Of a stretch of 64,000 nt of DNA, positions 1 through 8,794 are shown in pieces. Position numbers and translations under genes: made by a program. The stretch's first letter is position 1; each line of letters opens with the position of its first letter. Under the pieces are notes generated by a model. It saw only the letters and a program-made list of their open reading frames with translations, was not told the origin of the DNA and searched no databases. Source of the DNA: JAWKRB01 sp041389885 (GTDB lineage Bacteria; Myxococcota_A; Polyangia; Polyangiales; Ga0077539); NCBI GenBank assembly GCA_041389885.1, contig JAWKRB010000007.1, positions 260,607-324,606 on the forward strand, written 5' to 3'.

Positions 1-835
1 CAATGAGGTCATCAAATCCATCACCATTGAAATCTTTGATGGTGCCCCAGGCGGTGTCGGTGGGTGCGTCTCGATGCTTGACCCCGAACTCCCAGGTGAA
101 CGAGGTGTCCCGCCCGACCCGCGCCCCGATGCGGCCCCGCGCCCGCCAGAAGACCACTCCCGGGGGAAGCGCCTGCGGGGGCCGGGCGCTGCTCCCGGTC
201 ACGTCGAGCGTGGCGATGCGTTGCGTGCAACAGCGGTCGCGACAGAGCTCGATGCGTGCGCCATCCACCCCCGGCGGTAGGGACCAGAAGAGCGTCGGCC
301 GCTGCGACGTCGCACGCATGGGGCTCATCGGGAAGAGCAAGCGCGGCGCCGCGATGGTCTCGTCGCCATCGGTCACCGCCGGGCAGATCGCGCGCATCTG
401 CCGCGGCGGCCCGAAGTCTTCGACAAAGGCCGCATCACGCAGCGGTGTGACCTCGATGTCGCGATGAATGACATCTTCCATCGCCCACCGCGGATCGATG
501 TAGCGAGGGATGTCGATAAACACGTCTCGAAGCGGGGCGTCTGGAGGTGCGTCGAGAACGGGCGCGTCGATGCTCGAAGCGTCTACAGCAGCCCCGGCAT
601 CGGGTGGGTCCACGAACACAAGATCGGGACGAGGGCGGGCGTCGAGGCGCGCGCCGGTGTCAACACGGCGCCCGATCCCGTTGTCGTTTGGAGGAGGGAC
701 GTCGGGCTTCGCCACGGCCCCCAGGTCGCTCCCAGCGTCGGCGGGGGAGCTCGGCTCTGCTCGTTGGCAGCCGATGCACGACAGCAGCGCGAAGAGCGCC
801 GCCAGGCATTGCAGTCCGAAGATGACCGTCGTCAT
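1..835 (-). CDS. FG-GAP repeat lipoprotein, 3' end outside the window
   Basis: This is a secreted, lipid-anchored surface protein that runs off the left edge. The start at 835 gives a signal peptide with lipobox LLSC at about residue 20. An Asp/Ala/Pro-rich linker follows, then a domain with PRYIDP and TSFTWEFG, and finally one FG-GAP (integrin-alpha-like) calcium loop, DFNGDGFDDL, at positions 5-34. The frame is open from 835 to the edge. The second, frameshifted copy of the same gene begins at 3763. FG-GAP proteins form seven-bladed propellers used in adhesion or ligand binding; the ligand here is unknown. Confidence 0.7.
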   Translation of the reverse strand, partial: MTTVIFGLQCLAALFALLSCIGCQRAEPSSPADAGSDLGAVAKPDVPPPNDNGIGRRVDTGARLDARPRPDLVFVDPPDAGAAVDASSIDAPVLDAPPDAPLRDVFIDIPRYIDPRWAMEDVIHRDIEVTPLRDAAFVEDFGPPRQMRAICPAVTDGDETIAAPRLLFPMSPMRATSQRPTLFWSLPPGVDGARIELCRDRCCTQRIATLDVTGSSARPPQALPPGVVFWRARGRIGARVGRDTSFTWEFGVKHRDAPTDTAWGTIKDFNGDGFDDLI

Positions 836-991
836 TCCGCGCGTACGGAGCGGCGATGGCACGACGATCTCGGCTCGGTTCCCGCTCAGGGTGGTTCGAG
901 ACGCGAGCAGCACGCTCTGCGCGGCGCGGGTGACGACCTGCATCTCACCGCCGAGGTAGCCTCTACGACGCAGAGCGTCCCATCGCTGCCG
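1..991. repeat. Segmental duplication, copy A
   Basis: This segment is closely similar to 2931-3920 in the same orientation, at an offset of about 2930 bases. It covers the 5' part of the FG-GAP lipoprotein gene plus the last about 150 bases of the preceding gene. Similarity stops abruptly near 991, after which the two upstream genes differ completely. A net two-base difference lies near 250-290 and a one-base difference near 958. Confidence 0.85.
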
Positions 992-1588
992 TTCGCGTCG
1001 GACAGCACCTCGAAGCGTCTCGTTGACGCTGTAGACGCCGTTGGAGACGACCGTGAGCGGAGGGAGGCCTACGCCATCCCGGTCGCGATCCTGCACTGCC
1101 GCGTGCAGACACGCTTGATACGCCGCCGCGCTCGCCGACGCGTAGGCGGGTGTCGTGGACGAGAAGCCCGGCACGACGCCGAACCACTCGCAGATTCCTG
1201 ATGCGCGTGCTCTCGAAGCGCACCAGCGTTCCGCGGGCTCGTCGACGTGGGTCGCCTGTGACGAGCTCGGACTTCTGGCAGGTCGAAGAGCTGTGTCGAT
1301 CCGCGATGATGGAGCCCCGAATGATCACGACGACTCCAGGCGCAAGTCGGACAGCAAGCCGCGCGCGAACCAGAGCGTATGCCTTCTCGGGAAACACCAG
1401 CGCGCGAACACTACCGTGCCCGCGATGGCGACGAAAGGCAATGAAAGACTGTCATCTGCGGGATCCAGCTTGTCGAGGTACACCCTGGGATGAGTAGAGA
1501 AACTTGCTCGCCGCTCCGCGACAACACTCAGCAATCGACGAGTGACAGAACGGGCATCCGGCAGATCTTCAATATTAATAAGCCACAA
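836..1588 (-). pseudogene. Broken gene upstream of the FG-GAP lipoprotein
   Basis: Protein-like sequence runs along the minus strand but changes frame at least three times. One piece near 1325-1588 contains LSLPFVAIAGTVVF. A second near 1200-1397 contains RLAPGVVVIIRGSII. A third near 1010-1195 contains GICEWFGVVPGF and YQACLHAAVQDRDRDG. A fourth near 840-1000 ends in YLGGEMQVVTRAAQSVLLAS. Frame changes fall near 1395, 1195, 1010 and 958. The last about 50 residues match the end of the beta-helix gene at 3764-3920, so the two genes share a 3' end. I do not recognise the family. The segment is visibly less GC-rich than the rest of the window. Confidence 0.45.
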
Positions 1589-1599
1589 GCAACGACCAA

Positions 1600-3763
1600 T
1601 TTCTCGCCAAAGTTCGCCATGTCAAATTCTACCCTCGTCGTTCCCAAGTGGAGTCGAACAGCCGCAAGGGATCCTCCGAGGCCGGAGGATTGACCAATGA
1701 ATGGAGACTCACCGTGCACAATCACCATGCGCAGTCTGGTCAGGTCTGTCCCCCCAAACACCAAAATACCTTTCCGCGGCGAGGATAGAACGACCACGCA
1801 AAGCTTTGATATCTCCTATAGCAAGATCGTCAAATCCATCACCATTGTAATCTCCTGCTGCTAAATTGTCCGAAGGTAGCATCCCGATCCCAGATGCGAT
1901 CATCACCTCGAAATACGAGGGTGGCCGTCCCACCAAGCCACGAATCCGGGTGAATACCGATAGACGTAGACATAACCTCGCCCGTACTCAGGGTCAATTG
2001 TTCTTTCGGGACCACACCCGGGACAGACAGATGGGCCTGCGCGCTTCGTCGCCATCAAGATCAGAGCAAATGGAGGGGTATGTTCCGAATGAGCCCGGGC
2101 GATCGACTCGATCGCGCGGCGACGGCGTCACAGCTCGCCGCAAACTCGAGAATGCCCGTCTCGACTGCCTCGATAGAATTCTAGCGATCTGAGAGAACGG
2201 GTGCCTATGACCACGTCACTGATTCGGTCGCCGTCCACATCCCCGATGAGTCCGAGCCTCTCTCCGATGCCCGCAGAGACTCCCGGAGTGATGCAGGTGA
2301 GTTCGCCTCCAATCGTGTCGCAACGGTCGGCGTAACACCCTGCGCAGAGCCTGCGAAGACATATACCGTCCCCCTGGTGGAGGGATAGCCAGGTCGCTGG
2401 ACTACAGATCGGCGTATCCATCGCCGTTGAGATCTCCGGCGCTACCGCAGCGGCCGTATCCGGATCGAAGACGCTCTCCTTGGGGATCATCGAAGGTCTG
2501 TTGTCCTCCGTCGCCAAGTCCTCCTGGTCCTCCCAACCACCAGGGTCCTTCCCGTCTGATTTGTGTACCATTGGGAGGCCACCTGACCATGGAGGCCATG
2601 TCGCTGAATCCATCACCATTGAAGAAGTCATCGACTGCCATTGTTAATAGAGAAGTTCGAAATGACATCTCCCCAGATCGAGCGCCCCTCGCCCTCCATA
2701 GATCACCCGCGTTCTGGCGGTGGACCTGCTCTCGCCATCGGACCCGGTGTAATAGAAGGCGCCTGCGCAGACGATCGCATCGGCGAGGCCGTCGCCGTTG
2801 AAGTCTCCGATCCGAACGAATTCAGGGCCCTTATTCTCGGTCGAGAGTACGGAAACCGCGAGTCATGAAGGCCGTCCTCGCCTCCCAGCAGATTCTGGCC
2901 TGCCCCGCCGAGACGAGGAGTAGATCGCATCGACGAGATCATCGTACCCGTCGCCGTTGAAGTCCTGATCGTCCCCCCAGGCGGTGTCGGTTGGCGCGTC
3001 CCGGTGCTTGACCCCGAACTCCCAGGTGAACGAGGTGTCCTGCCCGACCCGCGTCCCGATGCGCCCGCGCGCCCGCCAGAAGACCACCCCCGCTGGGAGG
3101 GCCTGCGGAGGTCGAGCGCTGCTCCCGGTCACGTCGAGCGTGGCGATGCGTTGCGTGCAGCATCGGTCACGGCAGAGCTCGATGCGCGCCGTCCATTCTC
3201 GGCGGGAGTGACCAGAAGAGCGTCGGCCGCTGCGACGTCGCGCGCATAGGGCTCATCGGAAAGAGCAGGCGCGGCGCCGCGATGCGCTCATCGCCATCGG
3301 TCACAGCAGGGCAGCTCGCGCGCATCTGTCGCGCTGGGCCGAAGTCGTCGACGAAGGCCGCGTCGGGGAGCGGCGCGACCTCGATGTCACGACGAATGAC
3401 ATCCTCCATCGCCCACTGCGGATCGATGTACCTCGGAATGTCGATAAACACGTCTTGAAGCGGCGCGTCTGGAGCTGCGTCGAGAACGGGCGCGTCGATG
3501 CTCGAAGCGTCTTCAGCGGCCCCGGCATCGGGTGGGTCCTCGAACACAAGATCGGGACGAGGGCGGGCGTCGAGGCGCGTGCCGGTGTCGACGCGGGGCG
3601 AGATCCCGTTGTCGTTTGGAGGAGGAACGTCGGGCTTCACGGCGATCCCCAGGTCGCTCCCGGCGTCGGCGGGGGAGCTCGGCTCTGCTCGTTGGCAGCC
3701 GATGCACGACAGCAGCGCGAAGAGCGCCGCCACGCATTGCAGTCCGAAGATGACCGTCGTCAT
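1600..3763 (-). pseudogene. Frameshifted FG-GAP beta-propeller lipoprotein
   Basis: The start at 3763 again has lipobox LLSC and an Asp/Pro-rich linker. Relative to copy A, two bases are missing near 3190-3210, so translation stops at 3167. Downstream, six FG-GAP calcium-loop motifs are spread over different frames: DFNGDGYDDL (2935-2965), DFNGDGLADA (near 2795), FFNGDGFSDM (near 2615), DLNGDGYADL (near 2424), DVDGDRISDV (near 2229) and DYNGDGFDDL (near 1840). That number fits a seven-bladed integrin-alpha-like propeller. At least three further frame changes separate the blades, so the gene is dead unless the sequence contains indel errors. Its 5' part is also read in frame from the beta-helix gene upstream. 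Confidence 0.7.
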
Positions 3764-3920
3764 TCCGCGTGTACGATGCGGCGAGGGCACGACGATCTCG
3801 GCTCGGTTCCCGCTCAGGGTGGTTCGAGACGCGAGCAGCACGCTCTGCGCGGCGCGGGTGACGACCTGCATCTCACCGCCGAGGTAGCTCCCCACGACGC
3901 AGAGCGTCCCGTCGCTGCCG
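2931..3920. repeat. Segmental duplication, copy B
   Basis: This is the second copy of the segment at 1-991, in direct orientation. It lacks two bases relative to copy A near 3190-3210, which destroys the lipoprotein reading frame, while copy A stays open. The interval between the copies (992-2930) holds only degenerate gene remnants. Confidence 0.85.
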
Positions 3921-5521
3921 TAGCGCCTGCTCGTCCCTGCGCGCACGACGCTGCCCACTGCTGTCCTTCCCCAACGCACACTGGGCGCCTCAACCGGTGC
4001 CGGGGGCTCATGCCGACAACCCAGGATCAGGTTGGATCGCACGGGCCGTCCGTTGCTGACATTGAACAGGTGGGGGTTCGGCGTGCCAAATAGCGTTGTG
4101 CTGCGAGATCGACAGGATGCCATGGCGACATACCCGTTTCCGGACAAGGGCTGGGCGTTGTCGGTCAGCGAGCCGCTCGCAGTGAGGAAGACGTCTTCGC
4201 CCAATGGCTCTTCGAATCCAGACGCAATCGCGGGCTTCGAATTGCGCGGAGACGGAATCTCTCGAAAGGTGTTGTGAAACTCACAGCCTTCGATGAGGAC
4301 CATTCCCATCGTGACATCGATGCAGGCGCGTGCGGCCCCTACAAAGACGGTGTCGGCGACCCTCAGCGCGACGCCGTTGTTGGTGCGAAACTGAATGCCC
4401 AGAGGCGCCTCTAGACCCGCGACGGGATGGCACTCGACGCGACAGCTTCGAAGGTTGAACCCAGGAATGTCTCCATTCCCGTTTCGCACGGCCTCGGCGG
4501 GAATTTGCAGGGTCTGACGCTCATTCGCCGAGACGACCGTGATGGACCGCGCGCCAACCTCGGCACGAACCCGGGGGGGCCCGATCTGGACCTGGGTCTT
4601 TCGCGCGCCGCGGAATGTGCACCCCCGAACGGAGACCGCATGCGTCTGCTCGCCGCCTGACCCGCCTTGTCCGGAGTTGAGGAGCAGCCCGTAGTCTGCC
4701 TCCCCGTTCGCGTCGAGCGTCACGTTCTCCAGCAGACTTCCATACGCGAGATCAAGCCTGAGCACCGCGCGCTCCATGGCTCTCTCCAGCACGCTCTCTT
4801 CGGGCCCGAGCTCGAGCGTGCGCCAGTTCAGCGCCCGGAGCCCCGCCGCGTATTCGGTCGTCCCGACATTGAGACCGCGCAGCGTCGCGGAGACGCGTGA
4901 GGGTACACCGAATCCGCTCAGCAACCTGCTGTTGTCGGGGGTGGGAGCGAGCGCCCGCCCCACCACCACGGTGCGACCGACGGAGTACATCCTTCGGAGC
5001 GTCACCGGGATGGGTTGCCGGAGCTGTCCGCGATGGGCGGTGCTCTTCGATTGAGGCAATCGGCGCGCGCTGGCCGCGTCGATCGCGCGCTGAATCGCGT
5101 CGCTGTCATCGTGCAGTCGATCGCCGGTGGCGCCCCACCACTCGGGGAATACGTCCTTGAGATCCCCGCCCAGGAGCACCATCCCAGCGCCCCGCTCGTC
5201 GAAGATCGGGGCGATTGGAGCGACCATCCCGCCGAGAATGACCAGGCGCGAGTCGTCGAGGACGATCTTCGCGTCAGGGTCCAGCCAGAGCGTGACGTTG
5301 GCACCGAGTTCGAGGTCGCCTTGCCAGGCGCCGTACTCATCTCGGATTCTATGCAGCGTGTACTCCCCAGGGGCGAAGTAGACGATCGCGGCATTGCTGG
5401 CCCTTCTGATCGCCTCTTCAATAGCGCGGGTCTGGTCCTCCCGAAGATGAACGAAGAGGCCTGCCCCCTCTGGCCCGAGCGTCTCTCTTACGTCGAAGAA
5501 CGCTTGTTCTTGAATGGGCAT
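3167..5521 (-). CDS. Right-handed beta-helix protein, read through in frame into a lipoprotein start
   Basis: The frame has 784 codons. Residues 1-586 look like a pectate-lyase-superfamily beta-helix. The N-terminal part has a repeated VYFAPGEY / LGANVTLWLDPDAKI pattern, FPEWWGATGD and DSDAIQRAID, as in phage tail-spike and polysaccharide-lyase folds. No signal peptide is visible at the N-terminus. No stop separates this part from residue 587 (position 3763), which is the start and signal peptide of the FG-GAP lipoprotein; the frame then ends at 3167 because of a frameshift. The true beta-helix gene has probably lost its own stop by recombination, since its last 50 codons belong to the duplicated segment. 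Substrate unknown. Confidence 0.55.
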   Translation of the reverse strand: MPIQEQAFFDVRETLGPEGAGLFVHLREDQTRAIEEAIRRASNAAIVYFAPGEYTLHRIRDEYGAWQGDLELGANVTLWLDPDAKIVLDDSRLVILGGMVAPIAPIFDERGAGMVLLGGDLKDVFPEWWGATGDRLHDDSDAIQRAIDAASARRLPQSKSTAHRGQLRQPIPVTLRRMYSVGRTVVVGRALAPTPDNSRLLSGFGVPSRVSATLRGLNVGTTEYAAGLRALNWRTLELGPEESVLERAMERAVLRLDLAYGSLLENVTLDANGEADYGLLLNSGQGGSGGEQTHAVSVRGCTFRGARKTQVQIGPPRVRAEVGARSITVVSANERQTLQIPAEAVRNGNGDIPGFNLRSCRVECHPVAGLEAPLGIQFRTNNGVALRVADTVFVGAARACIDVTMGMVLIEGCEFHNTFREIPSPRNSKPAIASGFEEPLGEDVFLTASGSLTDNAQPLSGNGYVAMASCRSRSTTLFGTPNPHLFNVSNGRPVRSNLILGCRHEPPAPVEAPSVRWGRTAVGSVVRAGTSRRYGSDGTLCVVGSYLGGEMQVVTRAAQSVLLASRTTLSGNRAEIVVPSPHRTRGMTTVIFGLQCVAALFALLSCIGCQRAEPSSPADAGSDLGIAVKPDVPPPNDNGISPRVDTGTRLDARPRPDLVFEDPPDAGAAEDASSIDAPVLDAAPDAPLQDVFIDIPRYIDPQWAMEDVIRRDIEVAPLPDAAFVDDFGPARQMRASCPAVTDGDERIAAPRLLFPMSPMRATSQRPTLFWSLPPRMDGAHRALP

Positions 5522-5573
5522 CGCGTGCTCGTCCCCAACTTCGGGAGTCCGTTGCGGCGGGAGCCGCAGTCGT

Positions 5574-6267
5574 TCATCCGCTCACGGTCCCCGCGAGGGT
5601 GAACACCGCGCTGTCGCCCGTGAGGGTCTCGACCTTCCAGCGCACGAAGCGCAGCACGCCCTCGAAGCGCCGTCGGTCGGTGGTCGCCACGGCCACCAGC
5701 GGGGTGAACACCCCGAGGCTCTGCCACTGCCCGTCGTTCTGGGTGAGCGCGGTCTCCACACGGACCGACAGCGTCCCCCCACTGGTTGAGCGCGGTCAAG
5801 ACGAGGTCCATGGATGGGTAGCCCGCGGCGTCGAGGACCTGCTCCTTGGGCGCGGGTCCCGCGGACTTCACGGTCGCGCCGTCGGGCGGCGTGAGCTGGG
5901 CAGCGCCACCGGGACGAAATAGAGCGTCCCGCTCCCCACCGCGTTGATCGCGGCGACCTCGGTCTTGTCGGGTTGCACGCGGAGACGCACGACCTGGCGC
6001 CCGGCGAACACCGCCGCGTCTTGCGGTGATCCCGCGCTCGGCAGCACCGCGCTCGCCGACGAGCTCGCCGTGGCGAGCGCCACCGTCTCGGCCGCGCTCA
6101 TCCCCGCGAGATGAACGAGGTAGACCCCCCGCGGGGAGCGTCAGCGACGCCGAGCTCGTGCTCACCGACAGCGCGTAGCTCTTGCGCCCCTGCAGCGCGC
6201 CGTCGTTCAGGCACGCGCGCAGGCTCTCATCGCCGATCTCCGGGTCGAACTCTCGCGGATACCCCAT
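5574..6267 (-). pseudogene. Unknown gene with about three frameshifts, upstream of the beta-helix gene
   Basis: A start at 6267 follows a GGAGGGG ribosome site. The first frame reads to LTLPAGG near 6120 and continues in another frame with GMSAAETVALATASS and RLRVQPDKTEVAAINAVG. It moves to a third frame with AGYPSMDLVLTALNQWG and finishes in METALTQNDGQWQSLG, ending at 5574. The frame changes fall near 6128, 5900 and 5777, two of them at C or G runs, so sequencing indels are an alternative to true decay. Intact, it would encode about 230 residues of beta-rich protein ending 52 bases before the beta-helix gene, probably in one operon. Family not recognised. Confidence 0.5.
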
Positions 6268-6270
6268 CAC

Positions 6271-6588
6271 GCCCCCTCCGAGTGAATCCCCTGACAGCGC
6301 ACCGAAGGCCTGATTCTTCCGGAATGATAAGAGTTACGAACGAAGAAAATACCTACCCGTTCGTTGGCCCCTGGCGAGCCATGCGCCCTTGCGGTTTCTC
6401 CGAAAAGCGATGCCCGCGCGGCTTCTCGTCTAAAACACGTCCAGCTCGGGATGTGGGGTTTTCTCCACGAGGCGCGAGCGCAGCAAGGAAGCGCGACGAA
6501 GACGGGCTGTATGCCCATCGAGGAGCGCTGACGCCGCTGCACGAAGCGGATGCGAACGAAACCCGCGCGTTACTTCCGCCGACGTGTA
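6271..6588. other. Intergenic region without a convincing gene
   Basis: No frame here has protein-like composition. It separates the 3' end of the KaiC-like operon from the start of the broken gene at 6267, both on the minus strand, so it should hold the promoter for the latter. A relatively AT-rich patch lies at 6320-6360. No clear hairpin or repeat was seen. Confidence 0.4.
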
Positions 6589-8040
6589 CTAGAGCGTGAG
6601 TGAGCGCCAGGGGAACCGATGCCCCGACGCAAGGTCGTGCACGAGCACCAACGGCGGCGGCTCGGAGTAGATCGTCTGCCCTTGGCGCAGCACCGACGCC
6701 GACACGATCTCGATCCTCACCGTCTCCCCAACATCGCCCTCGGGGCTCCAGCCATCCTGGACCTCGATGACGCGGTGATCCTCGTGATCCGTCGCGACAC
6801 GATTGGTGAGGCGAGAGGCCGCAGTCTCGTAGAAGACCACCGGAATTCGCGTTCCGCGAAGCCATCGGGCCAGCTGCGCGAGGGACCTGCGGAGTGCATT
6901 CTCGTTCTCTGCGCCCCGCAGCACGCTGAGGTCTCCAACGACGACCTTCGAGACCGATTTACTGCGGACCTGCAGGTGCTCGATCATCGCGGTGAGAAGG
7001 CGGTGGGGCGACGCGATCATTGATCCGTGGAGCGCGCCCGAGAGACTCGAACTCTCGGCCCCAAGATCAATCTCGAGGACACCGCTCTCGTCCGGCGCAC
7101 CCAACAACCTCGCGCAGCGGCGCGCTGACCCAGGTGCATCGGCGAGGATCCGCGTCGTGCTCGTTCGGTAGTCAGCGAGCTGTTTCTTGCCCCATTCCGC
7201 CGTCAGTTCGGTGACGCCCCAGGAATTGATCGGCTCTGTAGCCGTCACCGGCAGGCGCCACCACCCCCCAGCGAGCGCGCGATCCCACGCCTCGGGGTCC
7301 GGCAGCACGCTCACCCTCGCGTTGACCAGCGCGAGCTCGTGAGGCCCCGCGTCTGAGGAACCGAAGCGGTGTTTGGTCACCGACAACGACCGATCGTCCC
7401 TCGTTCGATCGGGAAACCCCGCGAGCCTGAGCTCGAGCACCGTGTCGACCGCGAAGCACCAGGGACTCGGAACCAGGCGCTGCACCTCCTCCACGAGCAC
7501 CAGGCAGAGCCCCCGCTGCGCGGCGAGCTTCGCGAGGGCATCGGCCGCGGGGCGCGCGATCTTTCCTCCAAGGCCGTAGCCGTCTGAGAGCGAGTCGACG
7601 ACCAGCACCCGAGGATCACCCCCGCAGCGCGCGACCCACTCGAGAAGTCGCACGACCTCGTCGCCGATGGGATCTTCGGTACGCGCCACGTCAGGCAGCA
7701 CCACGCGCGCGAAAACCCTCGGCGAATCATCGGTGGCCAGCTCATCTGCGACACGCACGGGCAGCATGGGTCGGGTCGCCTCGAAGCCCGAGAGCTGCGC
7801 CTGAAGCTCCTGCGGAAGAAGCTCCACGCACGCGACCGCGACGTCGCCCTGGAGCGATTTCGCCACCGCCGCGGCGATGTGCATCGCCAGCAGCGTCTTG
7901 CCCGTGCCCGCCACGCCTCGCACGAGAATCGCCGCGCTCGCGCCCGCGCCGGGCACGCGCTCGATGAAGCGCAGTCCGCCGCCGAGCACGATGTCGAGAC
8001 CGTAGATGCCCGACGAGCAGACCCGCGCCTCGTTGCTCAT
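6589..8040 (-). CDS. KaiC/RecA-superfamily ATPase
   Basis: The protein has 483 residues. It has the KaiC-type opening GLDIVLGGGL, Walker A GVAGTGKT (residues 42-49) and Walker B VLVVDS (145-150). KaiC proteins carry a catalytic Glu pair after the first beta-alpha unit; here only the first Glu (E73, in VELLPQEL) is kept. The C-terminal half (about 300-483) looks like a second RecA fold without a Walker A motif, with a Walker-B-like strand VVVGDLSVL. The start at 8040 forms an ATGA overlap with the stop of the gene before it, implying translational coupling. KaiC relatives act as ATP-driven hexameric switches in clocks, motility and conflict systems; the target here is unknown. Confidence 0.75.
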   Translation of the reverse strand: MSNEARVCSSGIYGLDIVLGGGLRFIERVPGAGASAAILVRGVAGTGKTLLAMHIAAAVAKSLQGDVAVACVELLPQELQAQLSGFEATRPMLPVRVADELATDDSPRVFARVVLPDVARTEDPIGDEVVRLLEWVARCGGDPRVLVVDSLSDGYGLGGKIARPAADALAKLAAQRGLCLVLVEEVQRLVPSPWCFAVDTVLELRLAGFPDRTRDDRSLSVTKHRFGSSDAGPHELALVNARVSVLPDPEAWDRALAGGWWRLPVTATEPINSWGVTELTAEWGKKQLADYRTSTTRILADAPGSARRCARLLGAPDESGVLEIDLGAESSSLSGALHGSMIASPHRLLTAMIEHLQVRSKSVSKVVVGDLSVLRGAENENALRRSLAQLARWLRGTRIPVVFYETAASRLTNRVATDHEDHRVIEVQDGWSPEGDVGETVRIEIVSASVLRQGQTIYSEPPPLVLVHDLASGHRFPWRSLTL

Positions 8041-8792
8041 CCCGCCCTCTGCAGGGTGCTCGTCTGTCGAACCTCCGCCCGCGCTTCGCTCGCAGCGCCT
8101 GGCGAGGTCCCCTGGCGCGCTTTCAACGCGCGCAGCTCGGAGAGGCAGCGCTTGTACATCGCGTTCCGCTTCACGGGCGTGAGCTCGCGCACGAGCTCCT
8201 CGGTCAGCTCGCGAAGCTCGTCGTCGTCGAAGCCCGCGATCTCCAGGGCGGCGATCGCCCGGAGGTCGTCTCTGGGCTCGATCGCTGCGCGCTGAAGGGC
8301 CCACGCGGACTGCTGAATGAACAGATCCCCGCCGCGCGTGAGCGCCGATTCGAGGTCCGCGCTCGCGATCTCCCGCAGAAGCAGACGGAGCGCATCGATG
8401 TCCTCGCGCGACGAGTACCAGGCGACGACATGAGTGGACCCAAGGGCCTCGGCGCGCGCCTCGCGCATCGCCTCAGGGGCGTCGAGCGCGTCGAGAAAGC
8501 GCTTGAGCGCAGGGCGCTCGGGCAAGCGACTGAAGTGTTGCCGCCGAACCCTCCGCAACAGCGGAACGTGCGCGGTGATCACCGCGTGCCCGTCCACGAA
8601 GGGCCATGGGCCGATGCGCGTCGCGTCGCCGGGGAGCGCTCCTTCAGCGCCGATGACGAGTTCGTCGTGTAGGCCATGCGCGTCGACGAGTCGACGCCTC
8701 GAGTCGACCGCAACGACGGCGTGGAGTCCGGGAGACCTCCCCGGCACGACCGTCCCGTGAAAGCCGATCACCTCCTTCGCCTCCGTCCACAT
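8037..8792 (-). CDS. Unknown protein, middle gene of the KaiC-like operon
   Basis: The product has 251 residues and I do not recognise it. The start at 8792 is preferred because GGTGGAG lies eight bases upstream and the previous stop is two bases away; an in-frame ATG at 8819 would overlap the previous gene by 25 bases. The N-terminal half is beta/alpha mixed (VIGFHGTVVPGRSPGLHAVV). The C-terminal half is helical with many acidic residues (DDDELRELTEELVRELTP). No signal peptide or membrane segment is visible. It overlaps the ATPase gene by four bases, so the two products are probably made in fixed proportion and may interact. Confidence 0.65.
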   Translation of the reverse strand: MWTEAKEVIGFHGTVVPGRSPGLHAVVAVDSRRRLVDAHGLHDELVIGAEGALPGDATRIGPWPFVDGHAVITAHVPLLRRVRRQHFSRLPERPALKRFLDALDAPEAMREARAEALGSTHVVAWYSSREDIDALRLLLREIASADLESALTRGGDLFIQQSAWALQRAAIEPRDDLRAIAALEIAGFDDDELRELTEELVRELTPVKRNAMYKRCLSELRALKARQGTSPGAASEARAEVRQTSTLQRAG

Positions 8793-8794
8793 GT

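Noticed and set aside
6111..6599. Plus-strand frame of 162 codons over the broken gene and intergenic region
   Set aside because: Ser/Pro/Arg-rich composition with no motif or ribosome site; it is the complement of degenerate minus-strand coding sequence.
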